A DNA stretch of 64,000 nucleotides, taken from Bacterioplanoides sp. SCSIO 12839. GTDB lineage: Bacteria > Pseudomonadota > Gammaproteobacteria > Pseudomonadales > Oceanobacteraceae. The DNA lies in contig NZ_CP073745.1 of NCBI RefSeq assembly GCF_024397975.1, positions 737,501 through 801,500 on the forward strand, in the 5' to 3' direction. A program made the position numbers and the translations under genes. The notes below the pieces were generated by a model that ran no database searches, was not told the DNA's origin, and saw nothing but the letters and a program-made list of their open reading frames with translations. Below are positions 10,548 to 18,977 of this stretch, piece by piece (within the stretch, counting starts at the first letter, position 1; every line of letters begins with the position of its first letter).

Positions 10548-11207
10548 CTACAACTGCTTAATGGTCAGCGGGTTACCCAGGTAAGCCCCTTGATCGATAT
10601 ACAAGCGATTACCCAGCTGCAACTCCTGCTCAGAAATATTATGACCATGAACCAGGCAGTCGACATTGGCAACGACATGCTGGCTGCGCTCCTTAAAGTG
10701 CGTTCGTCCCCAAATACATTGCTTCAATTCATGCTCTGTTAGTGTTTCAAACTGGTGCCAATCATTCAGCGGATAATCAGCGTGAACAATGCCATACGCC
10801 AAACCCGAAGCATTGTGTACCTCAATGGCAATTGGCATCGCTTCGATAGCGCAGAACCAATCTGGCCAATGGCAAGGATCGGTACTTGTGATCCAATCAC
10901 CGCCATGCTGCAGCCATAACATTTTGTCTTGATTGTTATGGTATTTCAGCGCATTCACCATCAGGTATTCGTGATTGCCTAATACCGAAAAGAACCAGGG
11001 TTTTTCCAACAACTCCAAGGCACGTTGTGATTGAGGGCCTCGATCGATCAAATCACCCACACAAATCAGCCGGTCTTGCTGCTTATCAAAATTTAGTTGC
11101 TGCAGCTGTTGATACAAGCCGTCGACACAGCCGTGCAAGTCGCCCACCACAAAGTCTCGACCAGAGGTATTTACCGGCAGTGTTAATTTAGAGGCACTCA
11201 GTTTCAT
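10548..11207 (-). CDS. PphA-like serine/threonine protein phosphatase
   Basis: Cytosolic metallophosphoesterase of the bacteriophage lambda/PphA-PrpE group, which removes phosphate from proteins using two metal ions. All core motifs are visible in the 219 residues: GDLHGCVDGL near residue 22, GDLIDRGPQS near 51, LGNHEYLMV near 75, and the metal-binding histidine in LVHGHN near 186. Length is typical (E. coli PphA is about 218). It lies 6 bases downstream of the O-antigen-ligase-like gene on the same strand, so the two are probably co-transcribed. The substrate is unknown. Confidence 0.85.
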   Translation of the reverse strand: MKLSASKLTLPVNTSGRDFVVGDLHGCVDGLYQQLQQLNFDKQQDRLICVGDLIDRGPQSQRALELLEKPWFFSVLGNHEYLMVNALKYHNNQDKMLWLQHGGDWITSTDPCHWPDWFCAIEAMPIAIEVHNASGLAYGIVHADYPLNDWHQFETLTEHELKQCIWGRTHFKERSQHVVANVDCLVHGHNISEQELQLGNRLYIDQGAYLGNPLTIKQL

Positions 11208-11213
11208 AATGAG

Positions 11214-12479
11214 TTATCGCAATGGTGTATAGCGGGCAATACAAGCCATGGCCATTAAAAAGACAAACATAAAGGCATTGGCCGGAATCTGTAGATTAAA
11301 ATCCACACTGGAATGAATCGCAATGGCTAACAGGCCCATGGTCGAGGCAAAACCTAATCCTTTCATCAAATTACTGTGCCGTTTACGCATAGCAACCAGC
11401 CCCAGCCAGCCACACCAGACAGCGGCTAACATCAAAGCAATAAAACCAGGCAGGCCAAACTCGGCTAAAAACTGCAGATAATCATTATGGGCATGGTCGT
11501 ATAATCCCCGGACGGTGACATCAGCACTGCGATAGGCCGGGTAGGTGTATTGATAACTGCCCGCACCAATACCCAATGCCGGGTTTTGCTGCCACATCTG
11601 ATAAGTATCGCGTGCCACCTCATCGCGGCTTTCTTTTTCAACACTGGTGTTTTGCAGGCGTTCGGCTACTTTTTCGACACCAAAAAAAGTGCCCACAATG
11701 GCAACATCAATCACCAATAAGCTGGTTAGCAGAACTGTAGTGGCGCGCGAACGGTTTTTCATGAGCAGCAGTGCAAGGGCACCAGTGATCATCAAGCTGG
11801 CAAAAAAAGCGGTATTGCCCATACGAGAGCGGGTTAATACTAACGCAATCACCATTACGGCTAATAATAAGCGCATAATCACTTTAGGGCTTAATATAGT
11901 ATCAATGGTTTGCCGTAGGCGTTGTCGCCAGCTACCTCGATAACGTGCTGACTGCGACAATAAGAAACCAATACCCAGCGCCAGACTCATCTCAAGGTAG
12001 CCCGCTAAGTGGTTGCGGTTAATAAAGGTGCCGGTGGCTGTGCCACGGTAACTGGACTTTTCAGTAAAAAAGCTCCACTCCAGACCACTCAGTACCATCA
12101 GTGCCCCGTAAATGGCCTGAAAACTGGCCGCGAGAATAACAACCCAAATCGCACGCTTGATACGCTCACGAGTTGTTAATAGCAACAATGTCAGTACAAA
12201 AAAAGCGACCAGCCCCAGGCCCTGTAATAAAGAATGTTGGATATCATGGCGGTTATCCAACAGCAGGCTTTGTATAATCACCCACAGTTGAGCAACTAAT
12301 AACAAGAGCCAGACGGGTGAGGCTTTGGTTAAAACCAGGGGATAAACCGATGTTTTTAATTCATAAAAAAGCATGAAAAAGACAGCGGCGCAAAACAACG
12401 GCCAGGCCCAATCAACATTACCAGAAAATGGCAGAGGCAATGTAAATAAAACAAGCAGATAGTATTTCCAGTTACTCAT
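11214..12479 (-). CDS. O-antigen ligase/polymerase family membrane protein
   Basis: Polytopic inner-membrane protein of the Wzy/WaaL family (Wzy_C), which polymerises or transfers undecaprenyl-linked glycans on the periplasmic side. The 421 residues contain about ten to twelve hydrophobic segments and a large periplasmic loop with the family signature (NPALGIGAGSYQYTYPAYR, then YDHAHNDYLQFLAEFGLPG). The start at 12479 (MSNWKYYLLV) is preferred; the frame can be opened from a TTG at 12509, but that lies inside the terminator of the upstream gene. It sits just outside the polysaccharide locus on the opposite strand. Ligase versus polymerase cannot be decided from sequence. Confidence 0.8.
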   Translation of the reverse strand: MSNWKYYLLVLFTLPLPFSGNVDWAWPLFCAAVFFMLFYELKTSVYPLVLTKASPVWLLLLVAQLWVIIQSLLLDNRHDIQHSLLQGLGLVAFFVLTLLLLTTRERIKRAIWVVILAASFQAIYGALMVLSGLEWSFFTEKSSYRGTATGTFINRNHLAGYLEMSLALGIGFLLSQSARYRGSWRQRLRQTIDTILSPKVIMRLLLAVMVIALVLTRSRMGNTAFFASLMITGALALLLMKNRSRATTVLLTSLLVIDVAIVGTFFGVEKVAERLQNTSVEKESRDEVARDTYQMWQQNPALGIGAGSYQYTYPAYRSADVTVRGLYDHAHNDYLQFLAEFGLPGFIALMLAAVWCGWLGLVAMRKRHSNLMKGLGFASTMGLLAIAIHSSVDFNLQIPANAFMFVFLMAMACIARYTPLR

Positions 12480-12495
12480 AAGGCCAGCATAAAGC

Positions 12496-12516
12496 AAAAA
12501 ACCCGGCAAGCCGGGT
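12496..12516 (-). terminator. Rho-independent terminator of the alanine-rich protein gene
   Basis: Read on the minus strand, ACCCGGC and GCCGGGT form a perfect 7-bp GC-rich stem with a two-base loop, followed by a run of six T. It lies about 30 bases after the stop of the gene ending at 12547 and just before the ATG at 12479. Confidence 0.85.
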
Positions 12517-12546
12517 AATAAAGATATGAACTACAAAGCCTAAAAC

Positions 12547-13089
12547 TTAGTTAGGGCTAACGGGTTGTAGGGCACCGACAACTGGGGCAGGACGAGCTGG
12601 TGTCGAACCACCAACAGGTGCTGTTGTAACAGTACCGGTAGCAGGGCTTTGTGATTGCGATTGTGCTATCGCAGCACCAATATCAGCTTCAGAAATGTTC
12701 TGGTTTTGTGCTGCTGCAACCACTAATGCACTATCAATTTGGTTGTTTTGTGCGGCCGTATTAACAGCAGCGACGGCGTCAGCATTACTAACGCCAGCGG
12801 CAGTGGTAGCGGCAAGAACATCAGCAACTGACTGATTATTGGCTAATGCAGCACTGGCGGCATCCGCGGCAGGAATGCCGGCAGCAATAGCAGCAGCCAT
12901 GGTGTCATTGAGCGATACACCTGCGTCTAACATTTCTGTAATCAGGTCTTGTGCACAAGAAGCACTACTACAAGCATCAACGGCCTTTTGCATGGCTTCA
13001 GCGGGAGAAAGGGTCGTTAAATCGGTTTTTAAATCGGCAAAGGCTGACAGACTTGTCATAAAAGTCATAAGAAGCAGTAAAGTTCTCAT
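12547..13089 (-). CDS. Secreted alanine-rich protein with 14-residue repeats
   Basis: Function not recognised. From the ATG at 13089 the protein is 180 residues with a clear signal peptide (MRTLLLLMTFMTSLSAFA). Two close cysteines (DACSSASC) could form a disulfide. Residues about 70-150 are built of roughly 14-residue units of the form [G/N]xSxxDxxAAxxAA, for example GVSLNDTMAAAIAA, GIPAADAASAALAN and NQSVADVLAATTAA, predicting a helical stack. The tail is rich in Ser, Thr, Pro and Val and ends ALQPVSPN. The frame continues upstream to 13185, but the signal peptide fixes the start. It is divergent from the polysaccharide locus and may share its promoter region. Confidence 0.65.
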   Translation of the reverse strand: MRTLLLLMTFMTSLSAFADLKTDLTTLSPAEAMQKAVDACSSASCAQDLITEMLDAGVSLNDTMAAAIAAGIPAADAASAALANNQSVADVLAATTAAGVSNADAVAAVNTAAQNNQIDSALVVAAAQNQNISEADIGAAIAQSQSQSPATGTVTTAPVGGSTPARPAPVVGALQPVSPN

Positions 13090-13410
13090 TAGTAAGATCC
13101 CTCTTGTGCAGAACGAATACATTGGAAGTCTAATGGTTATATCTCCATAAGCCAAGTGAAAGTGGCGTAATTTGATCACTTTCATCAGGGCTTAATATCT
13201 AGTTCTAATTCATTAGCTGGCCAATGATAAGCAAAAAATATGATCGATATATGACAAATAGAAAAGTGTTTAGATATTTTGAGACTACCGGTAAAAATGG
13301 CGGTAAATGGCAAGTTTTTTAGAGTAAGTCATTCACAAAATGAGAGCGGATGTGTAAAGTTCTGATGACTAGGGATTCTAATATTTTGAATGACACGCTA
13401 TGGACAGATT
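13090..13410. promoter_or_regulatory. Divergent promoter region of the polysaccharide locus
   Basis: A non-coding stretch of about 320 bases, clearly richer in A and T than its flanks, between the leftward alanine-rich protein gene and the first rightward glycosyltransferase. It must carry promoters in both directions. A partly symmetric element, ACCGGTAAAAATGGCGGT, lies near 13290. No JUMPStart/ops element (GGCGGTAG) was found. No promoter could be assigned with confidence. Confidence 0.45.
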
Positions 13411-14304
13411 ATGCTTATCTCAGTTTGTATGTGCACATATAAGCGGTTGCATGTAGTCGAAACGCTGAAAAGTATCGATCAACAACAATTGCCTGAAGGT
13501 ATCAATCTAGAAGTTGTGGTAGTTGATAATGACGAAAGTGCGTTCGCAAGAGATCTAGTTTTAAATCAAGCTAAGAAAATGGTGGTTCCTGTAGTTTACG
13601 CTCAGGAAACGGCGAAAAATATTGCAAAAGCTAGAAATAAAACCATCGCGAATGCTTCTGGCGAGTGGCTTGCTTTTATCGATGATGATGAAGTTGCTGA
13701 TGCGCAATGGATTAAACATCTTTTAGCCACTGCTGAAGCTTATCAGGCGGATGTGGTTTTTGGCCGTGTTATTTCTTTGTATCCAGAAAATACGCCTCAA
13801 TGGGTGATTAAATCTGGTGCCTTTGAGCGACCTACACGTCCTGATGGCTCTGTTGTAACGAGTGGTGGCACTAATTCCACTTTGGTCAATAAAGCTTTTC
13901 TTGATCATAACGCTCTAAAATTTGACGAGGCTTATGGTCTTACCGGCGGTGAAGATGCCGATTTATTCCATAGAATGCACGAGCTGGGAGCTAAATTAGT
14001 TACATCTAATAATGCTACCGTGTCAGAAGAGGTCGCCCAAGATCGACTTAATTCATCGTATATCTTAAAAAAATGTTTCAGAGTTGGTGAAACATACACA
14101 CGCTATCGACTGCTTGATCAAGCCTCTTCTAAGAAAATTCGTTATATGGCTGAAAACTCTCTAAAGGGATTGGTGTTTTTAGTGTGGATGTTGTTGCTTT
14201 TGCCAATGGGGAAAAATTCATATTTTAAACCGTTACTTGGTTTTGTAGATAAAGCCGGAAAGCTAAAAGCGCTATTTTCTAAACGTGTGGTTGAGTTGTA
14301 CTGA
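13411..14304 (+). CDS. Family 2 glycosyltransferase
   Basis: Inverting GT-A glycosyltransferase that adds a sugar from a nucleotide donor to the growing undecaprenyl-linked repeat unit at the inner face of the membrane. The 297-residue protein starts with the family pattern MLISVCMCTYKR and has the metal-binding DxD-type motif in LAFIDDDEVAD near residue 90, plus GGEDADLFHRM near 187 in the acceptor region. A hydrophobic C-terminal segment (LVFLVWMLLLLP) may anchor it. The frame also has an ATG at 13390 (MTRYGQI), but the ATG at 13411 gives the usual family N terminus. Its stop overlaps the next gene by one base. Confidence 0.85.
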   Translation: MLISVCMCTYKRLHVVETLKSIDQQQLPEGINLEVVVVDNDESAFARDLVLNQAKKMVVPVVYAQETAKNIAKARNKTIANASGEWLAFIDDDEVADAQWIKHLLATAEAYQADVVFGRVISLYPENTPQWVIKSGAFERPTRPDGSVVTSGGTNSTLVNKAFLDHNALKFDEAYGLTGGEDADLFHRMHELGAKLVTSNNATVSEEVAQDRLNSSYILKKCFRVGETYTRYRLLDQASSKKIRYMAENSLKGLVFLVWMLLLLPMGKNSYFKPLLGFVDKAGKLKALFSKRVVELY

Positions 14305-15545
14305 TGAGGCTGCTGGAAGGGAATGGCAGCTCTATCTCATACCTATGGGAGAAATACGGTTTCTGTCTCGTGCTGTTGTTTTGCCTTGGTGTTTTTCAGG
14401 CTGATTTAACGAGTAAAGGCGGTATGATGGAGGCTGACTTTTCACAAAGGATGGCCAATAAATCCGGCGGCAATTTCATCAAACAACTCTTCTGGATTAG
14501 CTTTTTCCTTTTCTATATCAGTCGTTTTTTTCTAGTTAATAGTTTAGCGTCCAAAGAATTGGGCAAAAAGCTATTTTGGTTGTTGGTCTTACCCTCGGTG
14601 GCCTTAGTTAGCGCGATTTGGGCTGAACAGTCCAGCTACGTGATTAAGCGGTCTTTCTTTCAGCTCTGTTTCATTTTTACGGTTTGTTTATCGTTTTATT
14701 ACAGTTATCAACGCGGTGGTTTATACCGTTCCGTGGTGGTGGCAGTTTGCGTGGTTTTTCTGTTAACGCTCATCTCCATTGCGCTTGGGGCTGGTTTTAC
14801 CCCGTCTGGCGCATTATCTGCTTATGTGGCTGGAAAAAATGTTAATGCCATTAACCTCATCGTTCTGATTGCACTTGTGACGCTTTTGATTGTTCATATG
14901 GGTGCAAGGAAAGAATTACTCTGGATGACTTTTGGTTTGATGGCGTTGCTTATACTGACCAAAAGCAAAACCAACATATTCATAGCGTGTCTTTTCTTTT
15001 TTCTTGTTTGGCTACGTCCTGTGTTTTCCACCCCAGTAGTGCTTTCTCTGTTTACTGGTGCAGTAATGTTATTTGTAATAGTACCTTTGGTTACTCTGAC
15101 ATTGAACTTTGAATGGAACCCAGGCATGTCTTTAGAACCTGATGCTTTAACGGGCAGGGGGTTTATTTGGGATACGTTGTATTTTGACATCAAGACCTTT
15201 GACAAGGTACTGCTCGGTTATGGTTATGGTGGCTACTTTGGTACAGGATCTATACCGTTTTATTTTGACGATGACTTTAGTTTTATTAAACGCATTACGA
15301 CGGCACATAATGGCTATTTGGAATTAATTCTCCAATTAGGATATATCCTGACGCTTTTCGTACTTTGTTTTATTGCCTATCTAATTAAAGGATTTTCTTA
15401 CGGCTGGCAGGTCTCTGCTATGGCCATTCCTATCATTCACAACTTAACGGAATCTTCGATCTTTCGAGATCAGAATATGATTTGGTTATTGTGCTTAATA
15501 GTTATCACTTCTACGTGTTTTAAGTTGGAGAAGGCAAAGTTATGA
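14304..15545 (+). CDS. Wzy-like O-antigen polymerase/ligase
   Basis: Polytopic inner-membrane protein of 413 residues, probably the polymerase that links repeat units in the periplasm. About ten hydrophobic segments are visible. The large loop near residues 270-345 contains GRGFIWDTLYFDIKTFDKVL, GYGYGGYFGTGS and TTAHNGYLELILQLG, matching the Wzy_C pattern in which a loop Arg and the HNGYLE motif are conserved. Its position between glycosyltransferase and acyltransferase genes, with one- and four-base overlaps, supports the polymerase role. The donor polymer is unknown. Confidence 0.8.
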   Translation: MRLLEGNGSSISYLWEKYGFCLVLLFCLGVFQADLTSKGGMMEADFSQRMANKSGGNFIKQLFWISFFLFYISRFFLVNSLASKELGKKLFWLLVLPSVALVSAIWAEQSSYVIKRSFFQLCFIFTVCLSFYYSYQRGGLYRSVVVAVCVVFLLTLISIALGAGFTPSGALSAYVAGKNVNAINLIVLIALVTLLIVHMGARKELLWMTFGLMALLILTKSKTNIFIACLFFFLVWLRPVFSTPVVLSLFTGAVMLFVIVPLVTLTLNFEWNPGMSLEPDALTGRGFIWDTLYFDIKTFDKVLLGYGYGGYFGTGSIPFYFDDDFSFIKRITTAHNGYLELILQLGYILTLFVLCFIAYLIKGFSYGWQVSAMAIPIIHNLTESSIFRDQNMIWLLCLIVITSTCFKLEKAKL

Positions 15546-16633
15546 GTCGTATTACTTGGCTGGATACAGGCAGAGGATTAGCCATTATATTGCTAATTTT
15601 TGCTCATTATATTGGTGCTTTAGAGTCAAGAGGAATTATCTCGGAAGAGGTTTTGAACTGGTTAAAAGCGTTTTTCCGAATTGCGACGCCATACTTTATT
15701 TTAATCTTTGGGTTTACCTTTTTTATTGCCTACTCAAGAAAAGTTGATGGTTTATCATCGATGCCTTCTCTTTATCAAAAATTAAAAGTTCGTATTTTTA
15801 AGATATTCATAGCTAGGGAAATGATCGTTCTGATTTTAGCATTTCGTTTTCCAGAGATGATGGATCAGCTGTTCACGATCATGATTTATCAACAGTTTGC
15901 GAAAGGGGGCGAGATACTGACCTTTTATTTGATGGCTGTTGCTTTGGCTCCGCTGGCAATTTTATGGATGAAACGAGTTAACACCAGCACCGCGTTAGTA
16001 TCCATTTTCAGTCTTTATATTGGTTCTTATGCTATCGGCTTATCATTTGGTGCTGCTGATAACAGTAACTTGTTTAGAGTTCTGTTTTATAACGTTTATC
16101 CGTTCTTTCCTTTTTTCGCCTTAGCGCTTATCGGTATGTTAATCGCTAAAGACTTTAGATCTTTAAGTAACCTTACCGTTGTGAAAGTTTACGGCTCTCT
16201 TTCAGCATTTTTAATTATAGGATCAATTATTGGTTTCAACCTGATAGATGATCAGCCACTCATAAAGCTTGCGTTAGCTAAATATAAGGCGCCGCCACAT
16301 CCTCTTTATATGAGTCTCTACTTAGGGCTTTCTATTGCTGTGACCATGCTGGTTGCAGTGCTCAGTCAATTTAAAGGATGGATTGCAAAAATTAAATCGG
16401 TTGTAGATACCATTGGCCGTAATTCTCTTGCTTCTTATGTATTGCACTATGCACTTTATTTCTCTGTGCCGTTAGCTGCTTTGGCACCGAGTCATAATAA
16501 ATTGGTTGAAGTGTTTACCTTTATTTTATTGATGATTCTTTTTTATCTTTTGATCGTTATTCGAGACGAGCAGAAGCGAAATGGACATTCCATCTGGCAA
16601 TTTAAGTTCTTGATGCCTATAGCGAACAGGTGA
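15542..16633 (+). CDS. Acyltransferase-3 family membrane protein (first copy)
   Basis: Integral membrane protein of the acyltransferase 3 (OafA/WcaH-like) family, which O-acetylates or otherwise acylates sugars of surface polysaccharides. The 363 residues start with RITWLDTGRGLAIILLIFAHYIGAL, split here by helix 1: the family motif is D-x-G-R-G followed by a His in the first membrane helix. About ten membrane segments follow, with a late Asn-Ser motif (GRNSLASYVLHYAL) typical of the group. The start overlaps the Wzy-like gene by four bases (ATGA). The acyl group and target sugar cannot be predicted. Confidence 0.8.
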   Translation: MSRITWLDTGRGLAIILLIFAHYIGALESRGIISEEVLNWLKAFFRIATPYFILIFGFTFFIAYSRKVDGLSSMPSLYQKLKVRIFKIFIAREMIVLILAFRFPEMMDQLFTIMIYQQFAKGGEILTFYLMAVALAPLAILWMKRVNTSTALVSIFSLYIGSYAIGLSFGAADNSNLFRVLFYNVYPFFPFFALALIGMLIAKDFRSLSNLTVVKVYGSLSAFLIIGSIIGFNLIDDQPLIKLALAKYKAPPHPLYMSLYLGLSIAVTMLVAVLSQFKGWIAKIKSVVDTIGRNSLASYVLHYALYFSVPLAALAPSHNKLVEVFTFILLMILFYLLIVIRDEQKRNGHSIWQFKFLMPIANR

Positions 16634-16637
16634 ATTT

Positions 16638-17816
16638 ATGAAAGTCGCATTAATCCATGATTGGCTCGTCGTAAATGGCGGAGCAGAGAAAGTTCTAGAA
16701 CAAATACTGATTCAGTATCCGAATGCGGATATCTTTACATTAGTGGATTTCTTACCTGAAAAAGAGCGTGGTTGGTTGAATAATGCAAAGGTGACCACTT
16801 CATTTATTCAAAAGTTGCCTTTCGCAAAAAACAAGTATCGTAACTATTTTCCGTTATTTCCGATTGCGATCGAGCAGTTTGATCTATCTGATTATGATTT
16901 GGTTATATCTTCGAGTTATTCGGTTGCTAAGGGGGTAATTACTGGCCCTGATCAAGTTCATATCAGTTACTGTCATTCACCGGCTCGTTATGCTTGGGAT
17001 CTGCAGGCGCAATACTTAAAAGAAAGTGCCATCGAGCGGGGCTTGAAGTCAATTATTGCTCGTTATTTTCTGCATAAGTTTAGAATTTGGGATGTGCGTA
17101 CTTCAAACGGTGTTGATGAGTTTATTGCTAATTCAGGTTTTATTAAAAAGCGGATTTATAAGTGTTATCGCAGGGAAGCATTACTAGTGTATCCACCTGT
17201 TGATGTAGAACGCTTTCAGGTGTGTAAAGAAAAAGATGACTATTACCTGGCTGCCTCCCGTTTAGTTCCTTATAAGCGTATTGATCTTATCGTTGAGGCA
17301 TTTACTCATATGCCCGATAAAAAGTTAAAGGTCATCGGTGATGGCCCGGATATGAGTAAGATTAAGAATTTAGCCAAGAATGCCCCGAATATCGAAATCT
17401 TAGGGTATCAGTCGAATGAAGCCATGGTCACGCATATGCAAAAAGCCAAAGCGTTTGTTTTTGCAGCTGAAGAAGACTTTGGCATTGTACCTGTTGAGGC
17501 GCAAGCATGTGGGACTCCAGTTATTGCTTATGGTAAAGGGGGATGCCTGGAAACTGTTCGCAATGGCGTAACCGGCATGCACTTTCAGGAGCAAACTTCG
17601 GCATCTATTCAGGCTGCTGTAAACCGTTTTGAAACGCTATCGGATAACTTGAGCGTTGAAGATATTAGGGCCAATGCGGAGCGATTTTCTAATACCACCT
17701 TCAGAAAAAATATTCATTCTGTGGTGACACGAAACTCTCAATTGCTCACTGATCATGTGGAGCCTTTCGATTCCACAACGGTATCAACCAGCCTTTTAGA
17801 TAAGGTGCAAAGCTAA
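16638..17816 (+). CDS. Family 4 glycosyltransferase, WbaZ/mannosyltransferase-like
   Basis: Retaining GT-B glycosyltransferase of 392 residues. The N terminus (MKVALIHDWLVVNGGAEKVL) is the acceptor-domain glycine-rich loop, YCHSPARYAWD near residue 115 is typical of the WbaZ/mannosyltransferase group, and the donor-domain E-x7-E motif is EEDFGIVPVEAQACGTPVIAY near residue 275. Since manC and manB supply GDP-mannose in the same locus, mannose is the likely donor sugar; this is inference. It begins four bases after the preceding stop and has a good ribosome binding site. Confidence 0.85.
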   Translation: MKVALIHDWLVVNGGAEKVLEQILIQYPNADIFTLVDFLPEKERGWLNNAKVTTSFIQKLPFAKNKYRNYFPLFPIAIEQFDLSDYDLVISSSYSVAKGVITGPDQVHISYCHSPARYAWDLQAQYLKESAIERGLKSIIARYFLHKFRIWDVRTSNGVDEFIANSGFIKKRIYKCYRREALLVYPPVDVERFQVCKEKDDYYLAASRLVPYKRIDLIVEAFTHMPDKKLKVIGDGPDMSKIKNLAKNAPNIEILGYQSNEAMVTHMQKAKAFVFAAEEDFGIVPVEAQACGTPVIAYGKGGCLETVRNGVTGMHFQEQTSASIQAAVNRFETLSDNLSVEDIRANAERFSNTTFRKNIHSVVTRNSQLLTDHVEPFDSTTVSTSLLDKVQS

Positions 17817-17825
17817 AGGTATTGA

Positions 17826-18977
17826 ATGATGAGTAAACGGATTTTACACATTCATCAAGATTATCCAGATGGCAGGCCATATCCTTTTACAAGGGCGGTT
17901 TCCAATTTAATTGAAGCAACTGAGTTTGAAACGCATGAAGTGAGTCATTTCGTTCTGTCAATTAATAGAACTTCGAATCCATTTAAAGTATCTGTCAAGG
18001 AGTTTGATAAAGGATTATCTATTGTGTACTGGGCTTTACCAATTCCTTATATATATATGCCAGTAATTTTTGTTTGGTCATATATATTTTATCAATTTTT
18101 AAGGAATAAAAACTTTGACTTGATTCATGGTCATAAGTTGACAACAGAAGGGCTAATAGCCAATAGGTTATCTCGATTTTTAAATATTCCTTATTTAATA
18201 TCGGTAAGGGGTGGGTCAGATAGTCATAATATAAATCGATTGCCGTGTTCGAGGAAAAAGTTTAGAGAAGTAGCTCTCAATGCCAAACATATATTTTTTG
18301 TTAGTCCTTGGATGAAGAGCTCTTATTCAGATTTTTTTAATGTGAAAAATTCAAGTGATTTTCCTAATGTATGTGAACTTTCAGGTGATTTACTTTCTTA
18401 TAAGGATTCTTTAATGCATAAAAATTTTATAAGTGTTTTAAGTTTTCATCAATACAAAAGGAAAGGGGTAATACCTCTTATAACTTCTATTTCTTCTCTA
18501 AAGGATAAAGGTATTAATGTTTATCTTGATATTTATGGTGGTGGTGATGAACGGAATTTTGAAATAGTAAGAAATCATATTGACAATTTAGGTTGTGGTG
18601 ATTTGGTAAGCTTAAAAGGTGAGGTAAGTAGAGAAAGCTTGTTAGTATCAATGAAAAATTCAAGAGGGTTATTATTACCTGCCTCAAATGAAACTTTTGG
18701 TATGGTCTATATTGAAGCGTTATTTTCTGGTGTTCCTATTTTATATCATAAGAAAACTGGTATTGATGGCTATTTTGATGAATTCAATGTTGGGGTCTCA
18801 GTAGAATCAAAAAATCATCAGGAAATTGAAATTCAACTAAAAGAACTTATTAATAATATTGATTATTATATTTCAGGCGTAAGAGAATTTAATAAATCAG
18901 AAGCTTCAAAGAAATTTTTGACCAAAAATATAATTGATCATTATATTTCGATTATAAGAGGGAGCATGTATGGGTAA
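17826..18977 (+). CDS. AT-rich family 4 glycosyltransferase
   Basis: GT-B glycosyltransferase of 383 residues. Signatures are HGHKLTTEGLIANRLSR and the donor-site region LLPASNETFGMVYIEALFSG, with E-x7-E glutamates near residue 295. The N-terminal domain has LISVRGGSD, expected for GT4 acceptor domains. The DNA is visibly richer in A and T than the flanking genes (long runs such as those at 18410-18560 and 18830-18950), pointing to separate acquisition within the locus. Two adjacent ATG codons (17826, 17829) could serve as start. The end overlaps the next gene by eight bases. Confidence 0.82.
   Translation: MMSKRILHIHQDYPDGRPYPFTRAVSNLIEATEFETHEVSHFVLSINRTSNPFKVSVKEFDKGLSIVYWALPIPYIYMPVIFVWSYIFYQFLRNKNFDLIHGHKLTTEGLIANRLSRFLNIPYLISVRGGSDSHNINRLPCSRKKFREVALNAKHIFFVSPWMKSSYSDFFNVKNSSDFPNVCELSGDLLSYKDSLMHKNFISVLSFHQYKRKGVIPLITSISSLKDKGINVYLDIYGGGDERNFEIVRNHIDNLGCGDLVSLKGEVSRESLLVSMKNSRGLLLPASNETFGMVYIEALFSGVPILYHKKTGIDGYFDEFNVGVSVESKNHQEIEIQLKELINNIDYYISGVREFNKSEASKKFLTKNIIDHYISIIRGSMYG

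Noticed and set aside
13090-13410. JUMPStart/ops antitermination element before the polysaccharide locus
   Set aside because: No GGCGGTAG core was found here, nor in the leader at 30325-30483 (GGGAGTAG is too different).
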